Assembly: GCA_009885275.1 (NCBI GenBank)
Contig: VFKY01000042.1
Location: forward strand, 1 to 13,683
Length of the DNA: 13,683 bases
Direction: 5' to 3'
Origin: Verrucomicrobiota bacterium
Lineage (GTDB): Bacteria > Verrucomicrobiota > Verrucomicrobiia > Verrucomicrobiales > Verrucomicrobiaceae
A program made the translations under genes and the position numbers. Shown here one piece after another: positions 1 to 7,086 of this stretch; position 1 is the stretch's first letter; every line of letters starts with the position of its first letter. Below the pieces are notes generated by a model. That model made no database searches. It saw only the letters and a program-made list of their open reading frames with translations, and was not told the origin of the DNA.

Positions 1-560
1 CACAAGCTGATGAGCACACCGGGATCATCGCTGACATAGAACGCTGAGGAACAAATCTCCACCGCAACGACCGCCGCACGATGCGTCGGATGTTCCTTCA
101 AGTAGCTACAGGCTGCGCGCAGGGTCGGCAATGCGGCCCCACAACCAGCACCTGTGACATCCATCAGGTATGTGTTCGACGGCAACGCCAGTGCCTCCGC
201 CACATGACTGGTGAGGCCGGGACACAGGTAGCCGGTGCAAGTGCAAACAAAGAGCGCATCAACAGCGCTGATCTCTGCTTTGATCAACCCCTGACGCAAT
301 GCTTCGGTCGCTAGCTTCGTGGCTTCTCGCTCAAAGGTTTCATTGAGTCCCTGAGCACAACTTGAGAACACATTTTCCAAGCTGTCGGTGGCGAAGTGCC
401 TCGAATCGATGCCGTTGCTGCCAAGCAAAACCTTTTCCAGCATCTCCCGCGAACGGGGTTTCAGCGTGTTAATGACGGCGTCATCGCGCAACAAGTCCCA
501 GCACTCGCGTTGAGTCCATGAACGTTGTGGGAGGGCACTGGCAATACTGCGTAAGAACAT
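1..560 (-). CDS. Type III polyketide synthase (chalcone synthase-like), C-terminus beyond window
   Basis: This gene begins with ATG at 560 and runs off the left edge, leaving 186 residues of a family usually about 350-400 long. My translation shows CTCTGYLCPGLTSH at residues 106-119, then DVTGAGCGAALPTLRAA at 134-150, where Cys140 sits in the position of the nucleophilic cysteine of type III polyketide synthases. VAVEICSSAFY follows at about 166-175. The catalytic His and Asn lie in the missing part. Such homodimeric enzymes extend an acyl-CoA starter with malonyl-CoA and cyclise the product to a resorcinol, pyrone or phloroglucinol ring. It is the last visible gene of a minus-strand operon, 6 bases after the FAD oxidoreductase stop, so the three are probably co-transcribed. 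The start has no Shine-Dalgarno sequence but follows from the tight spacing. The family is secure; starter unit and product cannot be read from this fragment. Confidence 0.93.
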   Translation of the reverse strand, partial: MFLRSIASALPQRSWTQRECWDLLRDDAVINTLKPRSREMLEKVLLGSNGIDSRHFATDSLENVFSSCAQGLNETFEREATKLATEALRQGLIKAEISAVDALFVCTCTGYLCPGLTSHVAEALALPSNTYLMDVTGAGCGAALPTLRAACSYLKEHPTHRAAVVAVEICSSAFYVSDDPGVLISL

Positions 561-566
561 AAGAGG

Positions 567-1586
567 CTATCGCACGGTTCGGTATAAAGTATCAAATGAA
601 ACCCAGCGATGATTGATGGCGTAGGCACAAAGACGCCGACCCAGCGGTTGAAGAAGCAGTTCCTGTAAAGCTCGTGCCCAGCGCAACCGAGAGGAGAAGA
701 GCTGGCTTTGAGTTTGTCGAATCGCGAACTGCGTGTCGTGCCATGAACACGCGCCCTGACTCCAGCGCGTCAACGGTTCCGCCGCCGCCAGTGCGCTTTG
801 CAGCGCCATGGTCATGCCGTTTCCCGTGAAAGGAGGAATCATTGCTGCGGCATCACCAATACGCACGGCACTATCGCGATGCGATTGCCAGCCGAGATGA
901 AATCGGTTCACACCTTTGAGCGAAGAGGCGTCCATGTGAGCGTTCCGCAAACGATCGGACAGTTCTGTCAGTCCCGAGTCCTGCACTGCTTGCGCGAGAG
1001 CTTGTTGGCCACCGGATACAGGCGATGTGCGATGGAAGAGCCCGCTCACATTAACCCGATCATGCTCGACCTTGGTGAGCCCCACATACGCGTGATTGCC
1101 CAGATGAATTTCGAGATCAGCGGTGAGTGCGAGGTCCTCAAAGTGCGCCTTCATGCCGAGCCATTCGGAAACACGTTGCGGTCTGCCGGAAGCAAGTACG
1201 ATGCCTTCCACTTCCGCATCTCCCGTAAAACGAGTGCTCGTTTGCAACTCTCCTCCGGTGATCGTGAATCGTTCCGCAAGGGCGGCATCAAGATGATGGC
1301 GACTCAATCCATACGCTGTCTCTGGCAGCGTCGCGCGAAACATGGGGCATGCCCCATCAAACCATGCCGTCTCGCGATGTCTCGCTGCTGGAATGAAGAG
1401 ATCATCAATGCCCAGCGCCTTGAGTTCGTGCTCTTGAATACCGGAAATGAATTCCCCACAAACACGATGTCGCGGATAAGCCGCGGCCTCCATGATTTGC
1501 ACCGGGATGTTACGCTGACGCAGCGCCACACCAAGAGACAGGCCCGCGAGCCCACCACCTGCGATGGTGATTTGCTTCAACGCCAT
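567..1586 (-). CDS. FAD-dependent oxidoreductase, geranylgeranyl reductase-like/flavin monooxygenase group
   Basis: This 339-residue protein starts with a Rossmann FAD-binding segment, ITIAGGGLAGLSLGVALR (residues 6-23), with the acidic end of the second strand at Glu33. HRVCGEF at 40-46 resembles the motif seen in geranylgeranyl reductase-like flavoproteins. RIGDAAAMIPPFTGNGM at 242-258 is the second FAD-contact motif (Gly-Asp), typical of the p-hydroxybenzoate hydroxylase fold. It is probably soluble, since no membrane segment is evident. Its first 10 bases overlap the end of the methyltransferase gene, and it stops 6 bases before the polyketide synthase, so translational coupling is likely. 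By analogy with polyketide synthase, methyltransferase and flavoprotein operons such as srsABC of Streptomyces, I infer that it hydroxylates, oxidises or reduces the polyketide product. The exact reaction is not determinable. A long open frame on the opposite strand is a shadow of this gene. Confidence 0.9.
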   Translation of the reverse strand: MALKQITIAGGGLAGLSLGVALRQRNIPVQIMEAAAYPRHRVCGEFISGIQEHELKALGIDDLFIPAARHRETAWFDGACPMFRATLPETAYGLSRHHLDAALAERFTITGGELQTSTRFTGDAEVEGIVLASGRPQRVSEWLGMKAHFEDLALTADLEIHLGNHAYVGLTKVEHDRVNVSGLFHRTSPVSGGQQALAQAVQDSGLTELSDRLRNAHMDASSLKGVNRFHLGWQSHRDSAVRIGDAAAMIPPFTGNGMTMALQSALAAAEPLTRWSQGACSWHDTQFAIRQTQSQLFSSRLRWARALQELLLQPLGRRLCAYAINHRWVSFDTLYRTVR

Positions 1587-2230
1587 GCCGTGAAGTGATA
1601 CGCCCCCATTGTTGTTACGGAGACAAGAGTTTGCCAGTCACTCAACCCAAGCGCCTGTGGTAACTCCTCGCGAATGAATCCCGCGCGAATACTCACCAGC
1701 ATGTCGTGATGCGTTACCTCACTGAGATCGACGAGTGCCGAGAGAAGATGCCCCTGCAACGTATGAAGCCGACGCCGCGCTGGTTCACAGGCGATGAACA
1801 AGCGACAACTTTCTGGAAGACGCGACCCGAGTTCTCGGAGCTGATCGTTTTCAAAGTGATGCAAAAAAAGATTAGCCACGATGATCTCGGCATCAGGAAG
1901 TATGGGCAGGGTGAAGAGATCGCGCTGATACCAGAGCGCATCGCGTGGCCAGTTGATGGGAGCGGGCGCGAGATCGAGCGCGCTCCACTGCGCAGACTGG
2001 GCGATGTTCTTGTTCCATGCATGATGGGCTAGTGAACCATCACCTGCTCCCAATTCCAAGATGCGGTCACTTTTCAATGCCTGCTCTTGAAGAGTGCGAC
2101 AGATCCAATGGTGATTGCCCATGAGGCGATTGATGAAGTGCAATTCCTCCCGACTGCGTAAAGCAGCAGGATCATCATGGGGCAGAGCATCAAGGAGTTC
2201 GGGAAGGACTTGTCGCGGAAATGAAATCAT
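1577..2230 (-). CDS. Class I SAM-dependent methyltransferase of the polyketide operon
   Basis: This 217-residue protein shows the class I methyltransferase fold. Motif I is RILELGAGDGSLA at residues 56-68 (SAM-binding glycine loop), the acidic residue after strand 2 is Asp86 (in SALDLAPA), and NLFLHHF at 120-126 corresponds to the motif IV region of UbiE-like enzymes. The gene is first in the minus-strand operon, starting with ATG at 2230. Its 3' end overlaps the FAD oxidoreductase start by 10 bases. A role in O- or C-methylation of the polyketide ring made by the downstream type III synthase is inferred from context only. The start lies near the divergent isomerase gene, so both promoters must be in about 120 bases. 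GC content in this block is visibly higher than in the dnaA region. The family is clear, the substrate unknown. Confidence 0.88.
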   Translation of the reverse strand: MISFPRQVLPELLDALPHDDPAALRSREELHFINRLMGNHHWICRTLQEQALKSDRILELGAGDGSLAHHAWNKNIAQSAQWSALDLAPAPINWPRDALWYQRDLFTLPILPDAEIIVANLFLHHFENDQLRELGSRLPESCRLFIACEPARRRLHTLQGHLLSALVDLSEVTHHDMLVSIRAGFIREELPQALGLSDWQTLVSVTTMGAYHFTAWR

Positions 2231-2350
2231 GAAATGTATTCTAGGCTAACAAACAATTTTTCGTATGTCACACTGGACTTCTTCTTTGATTCCGCTAGTC
2301 AAGTGGCGTTTCATTTCTACAAACTCAACACCAACCATTCCACACCAATT
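2231..2350. promoter_or_regulatory. Divergent intergenic region between polyketide operon and isomerase gene
   Basis: These 120 bases separate the minus-strand methyltransferase start from the plus-strand isomerase start and must hold both promoters, judging from gene orientation alone. A TAGAAT hexamer on the minus strand (2243-2248) resembles a -10 box but has no matching -35 at normal spacing. On the plus strand a TTGATT-like element has only a poor -10 partner. No operator dyad was found. The sequence is open in the isomerase frame back to 2234, but I treat this as untranslated. Confidence 0.45.
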
Positions 2351-3214
2351 ATGGCCAACATCAAATTCGGTTCCGAAGTCTACACCTGGTTCATGCAAGG
2401 CACAGGCAAGGGCTATGATAACAAACTCGATCACATGATCAAAGTCGCGGGAGCAGCAGGTTTCACGGGCATTGAGCCCATGGTTCTTGAAGTCGCCAAG
2501 CGTGGCTTGGGACTCTCGGAATACTGGCTCGGCGATCTTAAGGACCCCCTCAAGCTCAAAGATTGTTTAGCCAAGCACAATGTGGAGCTTGCTGGTTTGG
2601 CCCTTGTTTGCCAATGGGATGCAGAACAGGAAACACCAGAAGAACGTGCGGCTGCTGACTATGCCATCGCCACGCTCAAGCATTTTCCGGGTGCAAAACT
2701 AGGAACCGTGCCGCTTCCCAGTGGTCGTGTAAACAACCTGCAGGATCGTCGGCTTAATCTGGTGAAAAATGTCAATGCCGTGAGTCGTCGCGCAGTTGAT
2801 GCAGGTCTCGTTTGCTCGTTCCATCCCAACAGCCCGCCTCCTTCGATTGTTCGTACCCAGGAAGACTACGATATTGTTCTTAGCAGTCTCGATCCCAAGG
2901 TCACGGGATGGACGCCTGACGTTGGTCACATCATTCGTGGTGGCATGGATGTGATCGCCACCCTTAATAAGTGGGCACATCTTGTAAACCATATTCACTA
3001 TAAGGATTTTTCAGGGAACGGTCCCGAGCCCTGGGCTCAAATGGGCACCGGCAAACTCGATTTCCACAAGATCACCGAATGGCTTACCTTGCACAATTAT
3101 GAAGGTTGGATCATTTGCGAAGACGAAGCTCATGTGGCGGTGAGTGATCCTGATGCGGTGACGATGCAGAACGGACAATGGTGCAAAGATAATCTCGCGC
3201 CCTTGGTTGCCTGA
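2351..3214 (+). CDS. Sugar phosphate isomerase/epimerase-like TIM-barrel protein (xylose isomerase-like)
   Basis: With ATG at 2351 the protein has 287 residues, typical of the AP-endonuclease-2/xylose isomerase-like TIM barrel. Candidate divalent-metal ligands are visible in order: Glu42 in TGIEPMVLE, His158 in CSFHPNSPPP, Asp190 and His193 in TPDVGHIIRGG, His216 in VNHIHYKDF, and Glu257 in IICEDEA. The GTGKLDF segment (232-238) is also characteristic. The frame stays open upstream to 2234, adding 39 residues, but those residues are aromatic-rich, do not look like a family N-terminus and would fill the divergent promoter region, so I prefer 2351. No Shine-Dalgarno is seen. Members isomerise or epimerise sugars, inositols or hydroxypyruvate-type substrates; the substrate cannot be assigned here. 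No signal peptide is present. The gene is monocistronic, ending 28 bases before a strong terminator. Confidence 0.87.
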   Translation: MANIKFGSEVYTWFMQGTGKGYDNKLDHMIKVAGAAGFTGIEPMVLEVAKRGLGLSEYWLGDLKDPLKLKDCLAKHNVELAGLALVCQWDAEQETPEERAAADYAIATLKHFPGAKLGTVPLPSGRVNNLQDRRLNLVKNVNAVSRRAVDAGLVCSFHPNSPPPSIVRTQEDYDIVLSSLDPKVTGWTPDVGHIIRGGMDVIATLNKWAHLVNHIHYKDFSGNGPEPWAQMGTGKLDFHKITEWLTLHNYEGWIICEDEAHVAVSDPDAVTMQNGQWCKDNLAPLVA

Positions 3215-3242
3215 GATTGCTGAAGCAGAAAATATAAATCAA

Positions 3243-3271
3243 AAAGCCACGCTCTATGCAGCGTGGCTTTT
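3243..3271 (+). terminator. Rho-independent terminator after the isomerase gene
   Basis: A perfect 11-bp stem (3243-3253 with 3260-3270) encloses the 6-base loop CTATGC. The stem has a GC-rich core (GCCACGC), begins with A residues and ends in T residues, so it could act in both directions. It lies 28 bases after the isomerase stop and separates that gene from the sigma factor unit. Confidence 0.85.
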
Positions 3272-3539
3272 CGTTGGGAGTTGAACGTAATAACCGTAAT
3301 ACTTAGGCCATGATCCAATAGCCGTTGCAGTTTGCTGATGGCTAGAGAAGACGGGATGTTTTACCACGGTAATTGCCCTAGTCTTTTAAGATTAGGAATT
3401 TAGTTTCGACTGAAAACTAGCCGCGAGTGAGCTATCGTTGGCAAAGGATGATGCTTGAACGAGTTGAAGAAACACTTGCACGGTTGCTTGCTAGCATGTT
3501 TGTCTAGGGTGAGCTTGTACTCCCATACAGCTATGCGCA
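3272..3539 (+). promoter_or_regulatory. Leader/promoter region of the ECF sigma gene with two tandem hairpins
   Basis: These 268 bases carry no plausible gene. Two adjacent inverted repeats are visible. The first, 3377-3396, is a 9-bp stem with one G-U pair and a very tight 2-base TT centre. The second, 3401-3419, pairs TAGTTTC with GAAAACTA and has one bulged A. A TTGCAC hexamer at 3476-3481 resembles a -35 box but lacks a good -10 at normal spacing. No convincing GGAAC/GTC-type ECF promoter was found. The promoter of the sigma operon is expected here but not pinpointed. Confidence 0.4.
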
Positions 3540-4130
3540 ATGTCTGACCGTCCTCTCAACCCTGATCCTGATCAAGACCTCATCGAACGCTCACAAGGTG
3601 GAGACACACGAGCTTTTGATGAATTGGTGCGTAAATACACCCCAAAGCTCTACGGATTGGTCTATAACATGACTTCAAATAGGGAGGATACCGCAGATCT
3701 ATTGCAGGATATTTTTGCAAAAGCATATCGATCTATCAAGCGGTTTCAGGGGAAGAGTACATTCTACACTTGGATCTACTCCATCAGTGTGAACATGACG
3801 CTTAACTTTCTCAAGAAGAGGGGGCGATACACAAAAGTTAGCTTGGATGATGTGGATAACGGCATTCAAAATGATCCTGACTTCATTAAAATCACTTCAG
3901 GCGGAAATCCCTTAAAGGATGTAAATATTCATGAATTACAAAAAAGACTGAACGAAGCCATGATGAAGCTGTCTGAAGACCACCGAACAGTCGTGACTCT
4001 TTATGACATTCAAGGTTTGCAGCATTCTGAAATCAGCAAAATCTTAGGTGTTAGTGAAGGAACCGTTCGCTCCAGGCTTTTTTACGCACATCGACAGTTA
4101 CAAAATTATCTCGAAGAATTTCGACGCTAA
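3540..4130 (+). CDS. ECF (sigma-70 family, RpoE-like) sigma factor
   Basis: This 196-residue protein has the two-domain layout of ECF sigma factors. Region 2 covers about residues 25-93, with AFDELVRKYTPKLYGLVYNM, REDTADLLQDIFAKAYRS and STFYTWIYSISVNMTLNFLK. A linker of about 45 residues follows. Region 4 covers about 137-186 and includes the helix-turn-helix HSEISKILGVSEGTVRSRL (162-180). It is expected to direct RNA polymerase to a small regulon in response to an envelope or stress signal. Downstream, 36 bases away, is a one-helix membrane protein that probably controls it. The start at 3540 gives a normal N-terminus (MSDRPLNPDPDQDLIERSQ), although no Shine-Dalgarno is evident. Whether it regulates its own promoter cannot be judged. 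The family assignment is firm; the regulon is unknown. Confidence 0.93.
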   Translation: MSDRPLNPDPDQDLIERSQGGDTRAFDELVRKYTPKLYGLVYNMTSNREDTADLLQDIFAKAYRSIKRFQGKSTFYTWIYSISVNMTLNFLKKRGRYTKVSLDDVDNGIQNDPDFIKITSGGNPLKDVNIHELQKRLNEAMMKLSEDHRTVVTLYDIQGLQHSEISKILGVSEGTVRSRLFYAHRQLQNYLEEFRR

Positions 4131-4166
4131 AGACACATAGATCAGAATATATAACAAAAACTCCAT

Positions 4167-4649
4167 ATGAGCGAATTTGAAGATATTCAAAATATTATCC
4201 GCCTTAAGCGACACGAGCAGCCGTCCGAAACTTTTGTGGAAGAATTTTTAGTATCCTTCCAACAACGTCAACGTGAGGAGCTACTCAATCAATCGGCTCG
4301 AGGTCTTCTTTGGGAGCGCGTTACTACTTACTTTGATGGTATTTTTTCACCAAAAGCAAGTTGGGCGGGTGCCACGGCCATCGCAGTGCTTGGGGTGGTG
4401 CTTTTTTTCAAAGTTGGAAACCACCAGGTTACTGATGTAGCTATTAATGATGCACTTTCAGAACTTAGATTGCCACAGACCACATCAAAGATGGAGCCTA
4501 TATCGGATGAAGAGGTTCGTAGTTATTTGATATCTCGACACAACGAGGGTGGTCTTACGGATGAAACCGAAAAAAATACCACTATCAAGGGTATTACACA
4601 GGTTGAGGGATCTCTTCTACCTGTCGGCTTTAAACTAGACATTGAATAA
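4167..4649 (+). CDS. Single-pass membrane protein, probable anti-sigma or sigma-associated regulator
   Basis: This 160-residue protein lies 36 bases downstream of the ECF sigma gene, in the same direction and before a shared terminator, so it is very probably in one operon with it. The N-terminal part (1-60) is charged and helical, with a segment IIRLKRHEQPSETFVEEFL followed by QQRQREELL. I recall similar segments in verrucomicrobial proteins encoded beside ECF sigma factors, but have not verified this. A hydrophobic stretch at about 64-84 (ATAIAVLGVVLFF core) is the only membrane helix. The remaining roughly 75 residues would be periplasmic if the N-terminus is cytoplasmic. It lacks the His-Cys-Cys zinc motif of ZAS-type anti-sigma factors, so if it is an anti-sigma factor it is not of that class. 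The function is inferred from position only. Confidence 0.72.
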   Translation: MSEFEDIQNIIRLKRHEQPSETFVEEFLVSFQQRQREELLNQSARGLLWERVTTYFDGIFSPKASWAGATAIAVLGVVLFFKVGNHQVTDVAINDALSELRLPQTTSKMEPISDEEVRSYLISRHNEGGLTDETEKNTTIKGITQVEGSLLPVGFKLDIE

Positions 4650-4666
4650 AAGTATTGCTCATTCTT

Positions 4667-4700
4667 AGCTCGGTCTCATTCAGTGAGGCCGAGCTTTTTT
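4667..4700 (+). terminator. Rho-independent terminator after the sigma/anti-sigma operon
   Basis: An 11-bp stem with one G-U pair (4667-4677 with 4685-4695) encloses the 7-base loop ATTCAGT and is followed by six T residues (4695-4700). It lies 17 bases after the membrane protein stop and abuts the stop of mutL on the opposite strand (4699-4701). The T run points to plus-strand use. On the minus strand no T run follows, so its use for mutL is uncertain. Confidence 0.87.
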
Positions 4701-6528
4701 ATGGAGCACGTCGGCCAAATTTACGATCTAGTTCCGCATAGGATATTTGGATGAGCGTGGGACGACCGTGCGGACAACAGTAGGACATTTCACAGGCTAG
4801 CAGATCTTCGAGCAATTTACGCAGTTCGGGTTCGCGGAGATAGTCGTTAGCTTTCACCGCTTGACGGCAAACCGTGGTGGCGATCAAGTCTTCCCCCAAT
4901 CGAAGTGTAGAAGTTTTGCTACTTGCGCTGGCAAGCTCCTCCATGACATCTCGCAACAATGCCAGGGGATCGTTAGTCTTTAAAAAGGCAGGCATGGCAT
5001 CCACTTTGAAGGAATTATTGCCAAATGGTTCAGCTTCGATACCGAGCTTATGCAGCGTGGGCAGATTCCGATTCAGTAGATCATAGTCACGAGGAGAAAC
5101 TTGAAGTGTCAGGGGGATGAGAAGTCGTTGTGCGGGTACCCCTTCGTGTTCCATGGCTCGTCGCAATTGTTCAAAGAGCACTCTTTCGTGAGCAGCGTGT
5201 TGATCCATCATCACCAGGCCTTCGGGACTTTCCATTAATACGAAGAGTTTGTTGAGAACCCCTAGAATACGATAGGTCGATGACGGTGACGGTGATGGTT
5301 CAGCATTTTCAGAAGGCAGAGTTGTTGGTGGGAGGAATACGCCTTCAGGAAGAGTAACAGAGGTGGGAACAGTATCGGAATGGATGGAGCGAGATTGCTG
5401 CCAAGAAGACAAAGCGCTCCAGTCTCGTCTCAAGGTGGTTTGCTCCTGCTCAGGGATGAGAGCTGGCGTTTGTTCTAACGGCAGCGGGGCTACAAATTTA
5501 TTGGGAATACTGGCAACATGCCCTTGCGAAATTTTATTGCTAACTGCAAGCGCCTGACTAATGGCCTGCAGCACAGCCTCTCGAACGATTCCAGCTTGGT
5601 GAAAGCGCACTTCTTTTTTTGCTGGATGTACATTGATATCGAATCCATCAGCGGGCATTTCGATAAATAGAAATGTTATGGGATACTGGCCCTTCATCAG
5701 AGCAGTGTGGTATCCTTCACGAATGCCATAGGCAATGGTCGAGCTGTCTACTGGTCTACCGTTTAGAAAACTCAATTGCATCTGGCGATTAGGACGACTG
5801 ATGCCTGGGCTTCCGATAAATCCACTGACGGTGACATCGTTGATAGTTAATTTGGGTACGGGCACCAGTCGTTGAGCAAGCTCACGACCACTGATCCCTT
5901 CGATCCGATTCAAAAGATTGGTGGTTGCGGGCAAGTGGAATAGAACTTCACCATCGCGAACAAGTGTGAAAGCGACATTTGGGTTTGCTATTGCATGTAA
6001 GCGAAACTGCTGTTCAACATGAGAGAACTCTGTGGCTTCAGAGCGTAAAAATTTTCGACGTGCTGGTATATTGAAGAACAATGATCTAGCTTCTACTACG
6101 GTCCCTGGTGCACCGCCGTATTCCCTAACGGTGGTGAGCTTACCACCTTGTACCTCTATCTCAGTACCAGAGAGGGCGGTATGTTCTCTTGAAGCAAGTC
6201 GGAATCTAGAGACGCTGGCAATACTGGGCACCGCTTCACCACGGAACCCAAGAGTATAGATTGCTGCAAGATCTTCCTTAGTTCGGATCTTACTGGTTGC
6301 GTGCCGTTCCAAGCATAACAAAGCATCTTCTCTATCCATGCCGTGCCCATTGTCTGTAACTCTTATGAGGGCAGACCCACCGCGCTGAACGTGCACTTCT
6401 ATATGTGTAGCTCCTGCATCGATGCTATTTTCCATCAACTCGCGAACAACGGCGGCGGGGCGTTCCACGACCTCGCCAGCAGCGACCTGACTTGCGAGTG
6501 CATCAGGAAGAATGCGAATTTTGCTCAT
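4699..6528 (-). CDS. mutL: DNA mismatch repair protein MutL (endonuclease type)
   Basis: This 609-residue protein has the N-terminal GHKL ATPase of MutL: ELMENSIDAGA at 30-40, DNGHGMDREDAL at 59-70, RHATSKI at 75-81 and TLGFRGEAVPSIASV at 92-106. The C-terminal dimerisation domain carries DQHAAHERVLFE from residue 442, matching the DQHA(X)2E(X)4E endonuclease motif. VCRQAVKAND (about 553-562) and CPHGRP (585-590) supply the other metal-site elements. It should therefore nick DNA itself, as in bacteria without MutH, acting in methyl-independent mismatch repair with MutS and stimulated by the beta clamp. The linker at about 350-410 is proline- and serine-rich, as usual. The gene converges on the sigma operon terminator and diverges from the IscA-like gene. 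ATG at 6528 gives the standard MSKIRILPD start. No mutS is in the window. Confidence 0.97.
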   Translation of the reverse strand: MSKIRILPDALASQVAAGEVVERPAAVVRELMENSIDAGATHIEVHVQRGGSALIRVTDNGHGMDREDALLCLERHATSKIRTKEDLAAIYTLGFRGEAVPSIASVSRFRLASREHTALSGTEIEVQGGKLTTVREYGGAPGTVVEARSLFFNIPARRKFLRSEATEFSHVEQQFRLHAIANPNVAFTLVRDGEVLFHLPATTNLLNRIEGISGRELAQRLVPVPKLTINDVTVSGFIGSPGISRPNRQMQLSFLNGRPVDSSTIAYGIREGYHTALMKGQYPITFLFIEMPADGFDINVHPAKKEVRFHQAGIVREAVLQAISQALAVSNKISQGHVASIPNKFVAPLPLEQTPALIPEQEQTTLRRDWSALSSWQQSRSIHSDTVPTSVTLPEGVFLPPTTLPSENAEPSPSPSSTYRILGVLNKLFVLMESPEGLVMMDQHAAHERVLFEQLRRAMEHEGVPAQRLLIPLTLQVSPRDYDLLNRNLPTLHKLGIEAEPFGNNSFKVDAMPAFLKTNDPLALLRDVMEELASASSKTSTLRLGEDLIATTVCRQAVKANDYLREPELRKLLEDLLACEMSYCCPHGRPTLIQISYAELDRKFGRRAP

Positions 6529-6636
6529 GTTGTTTGATAAATTAGTGAAACTTGCTACGTAGATCTAAAGCTTTCTTGCGCGTTAGATTCATGGAATGAT
6601 TCGCGTCATTTTTAGCACTAAGCATTTTTTCCGCAC
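6529..6636. promoter_or_regulatory. Divergent intergenic region mutL / iscA-like
   Basis: These 108 bases lie between two divergent starts and by orientation must hold both promoters. The stretch before the IscA-like start is T-rich and contains a 5-bp inverted repeat (AATGA/TCATT, about 6595-6610) followed by Ts, too weak to call. No matching -35/-10 pair or operator was recognised. Confidence 0.35.
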
Positions 6637-6972
6637 ATGATTACCTTCACTGATAACGCCGTCAAACACCTCCGCAATCTTTTGATCGCGCGCACTCCTG
6701 AAACTGGCTTGGGATTGCGCTTAACAGTACAAAAGGGAGGTTGTGCAGGCATGGAGTATGCTTTGAAATTGGATACACCACTTGCTGAGGACCACATTTT
6801 CGATCAATCAGGGCTGAATATCATCGTGGATGAGGCTAGCCTACTTATCTTGGATGGATCGAGTATTGACTATCAAGATTCGTTAAGCGAATCGGGTTTT
6901 AAGGTGGTTAATCCAAATGCGACACGCAGTTGCGGGTGTGGCTCTTCTTTTGAGCCTAAATTAGCAAATTGA
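6637..6972 (+). CDS. IscA/HesB-type (A-type) iron-sulphur cluster carrier
   Basis: This 111-residue protein has the full A-type carrier fold length and the three conserved cysteines: Cys36 in GGCAGMEY and Cys99/Cys101 in RSCGCGSSF near the C-terminus. Such proteins accept [2Fe-2S] or [4Fe-4S] clusters, or iron, and pass them to apo-proteins in the cytoplasm. The sequence cannot decide between IscA, SufA and ErpA, so no symbol is given. No isc or suf genes are adjacent, which suggests a stand-alone carrier. It diverges from mutL and is followed after 114 AT-rich bases by an unknown membrane protein in the same direction. The start lacks a Shine-Dalgarno but begins at the usual family position (MITFTDNAVKHLRNLL). 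Confidence 0.94.
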   Translation: MITFTDNAVKHLRNLLIARTPETGLGLRLTVQKGGCAGMEYALKLDTPLAEDHIFDQSGLNIIVDEASLLILDGSSIDYQDSLSESGFKVVNPNATRSCGCGSSFEPKLAN

Positions 6973-7086
6973 ATAATTATTCTAACCACCGCAAAAATTC
7001 CTTTCAAAAATTCCATAAAAGAGTTATAGAAATATTATAATTGGAATTTTTTTGCCTCCATTTAATCAATTTATTTTCAAAGAGTT
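6973..7086 (+). repeat. AT-rich spacer with direct and inverted AAAAATTCC copies
   Basis: AAAAATTCC occurs twice directly (6993-7001 and 7006-7014) and once as its reverse complement (7043-7051), which runs into a T tract ending at 7053. Either direct copy could pair with the inverted one, giving two alternative, weak, AT-rich hairpins with loops of 28 or 41 bases. This might be a poor terminator after the IscA-like gene or part of the leader of the next gene. It may also be chance in AT-rich DNA. Confidence 0.3.

Noticed and set aside
798..1598. 266-residue open frame on the plus strand
   Set aside because: It lies antisense to the FAD oxidoreductase, whose glycine motif and Gly-Asp FAD motif are unmistakable. 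The antisense product is Arg/His/Cys-rich with no recognisable pattern.
1706..2032. 108-residue plus-strand frame and a 102-residue minus-strand frame inside the methyltransferase gene
   Set aside because: Both are shadows of a clear methyltransferase frame and show no domain pattern.
2234..2350. N-terminal extension of the isomerase from ATG 2234
   Set aside because: The extra 39 residues do not resemble the family, would occupy the divergent promoter, and MANIKFGSEVYTW at 2351 is a natural start.
3476..3504. Sigma-70 promoter TTGCAC with a -10 element before the sigma gene
   Set aside because: At 17-base spacing the -10 position reads TTTGTC, which is not acceptable; an ECF-type promoter was not found either.
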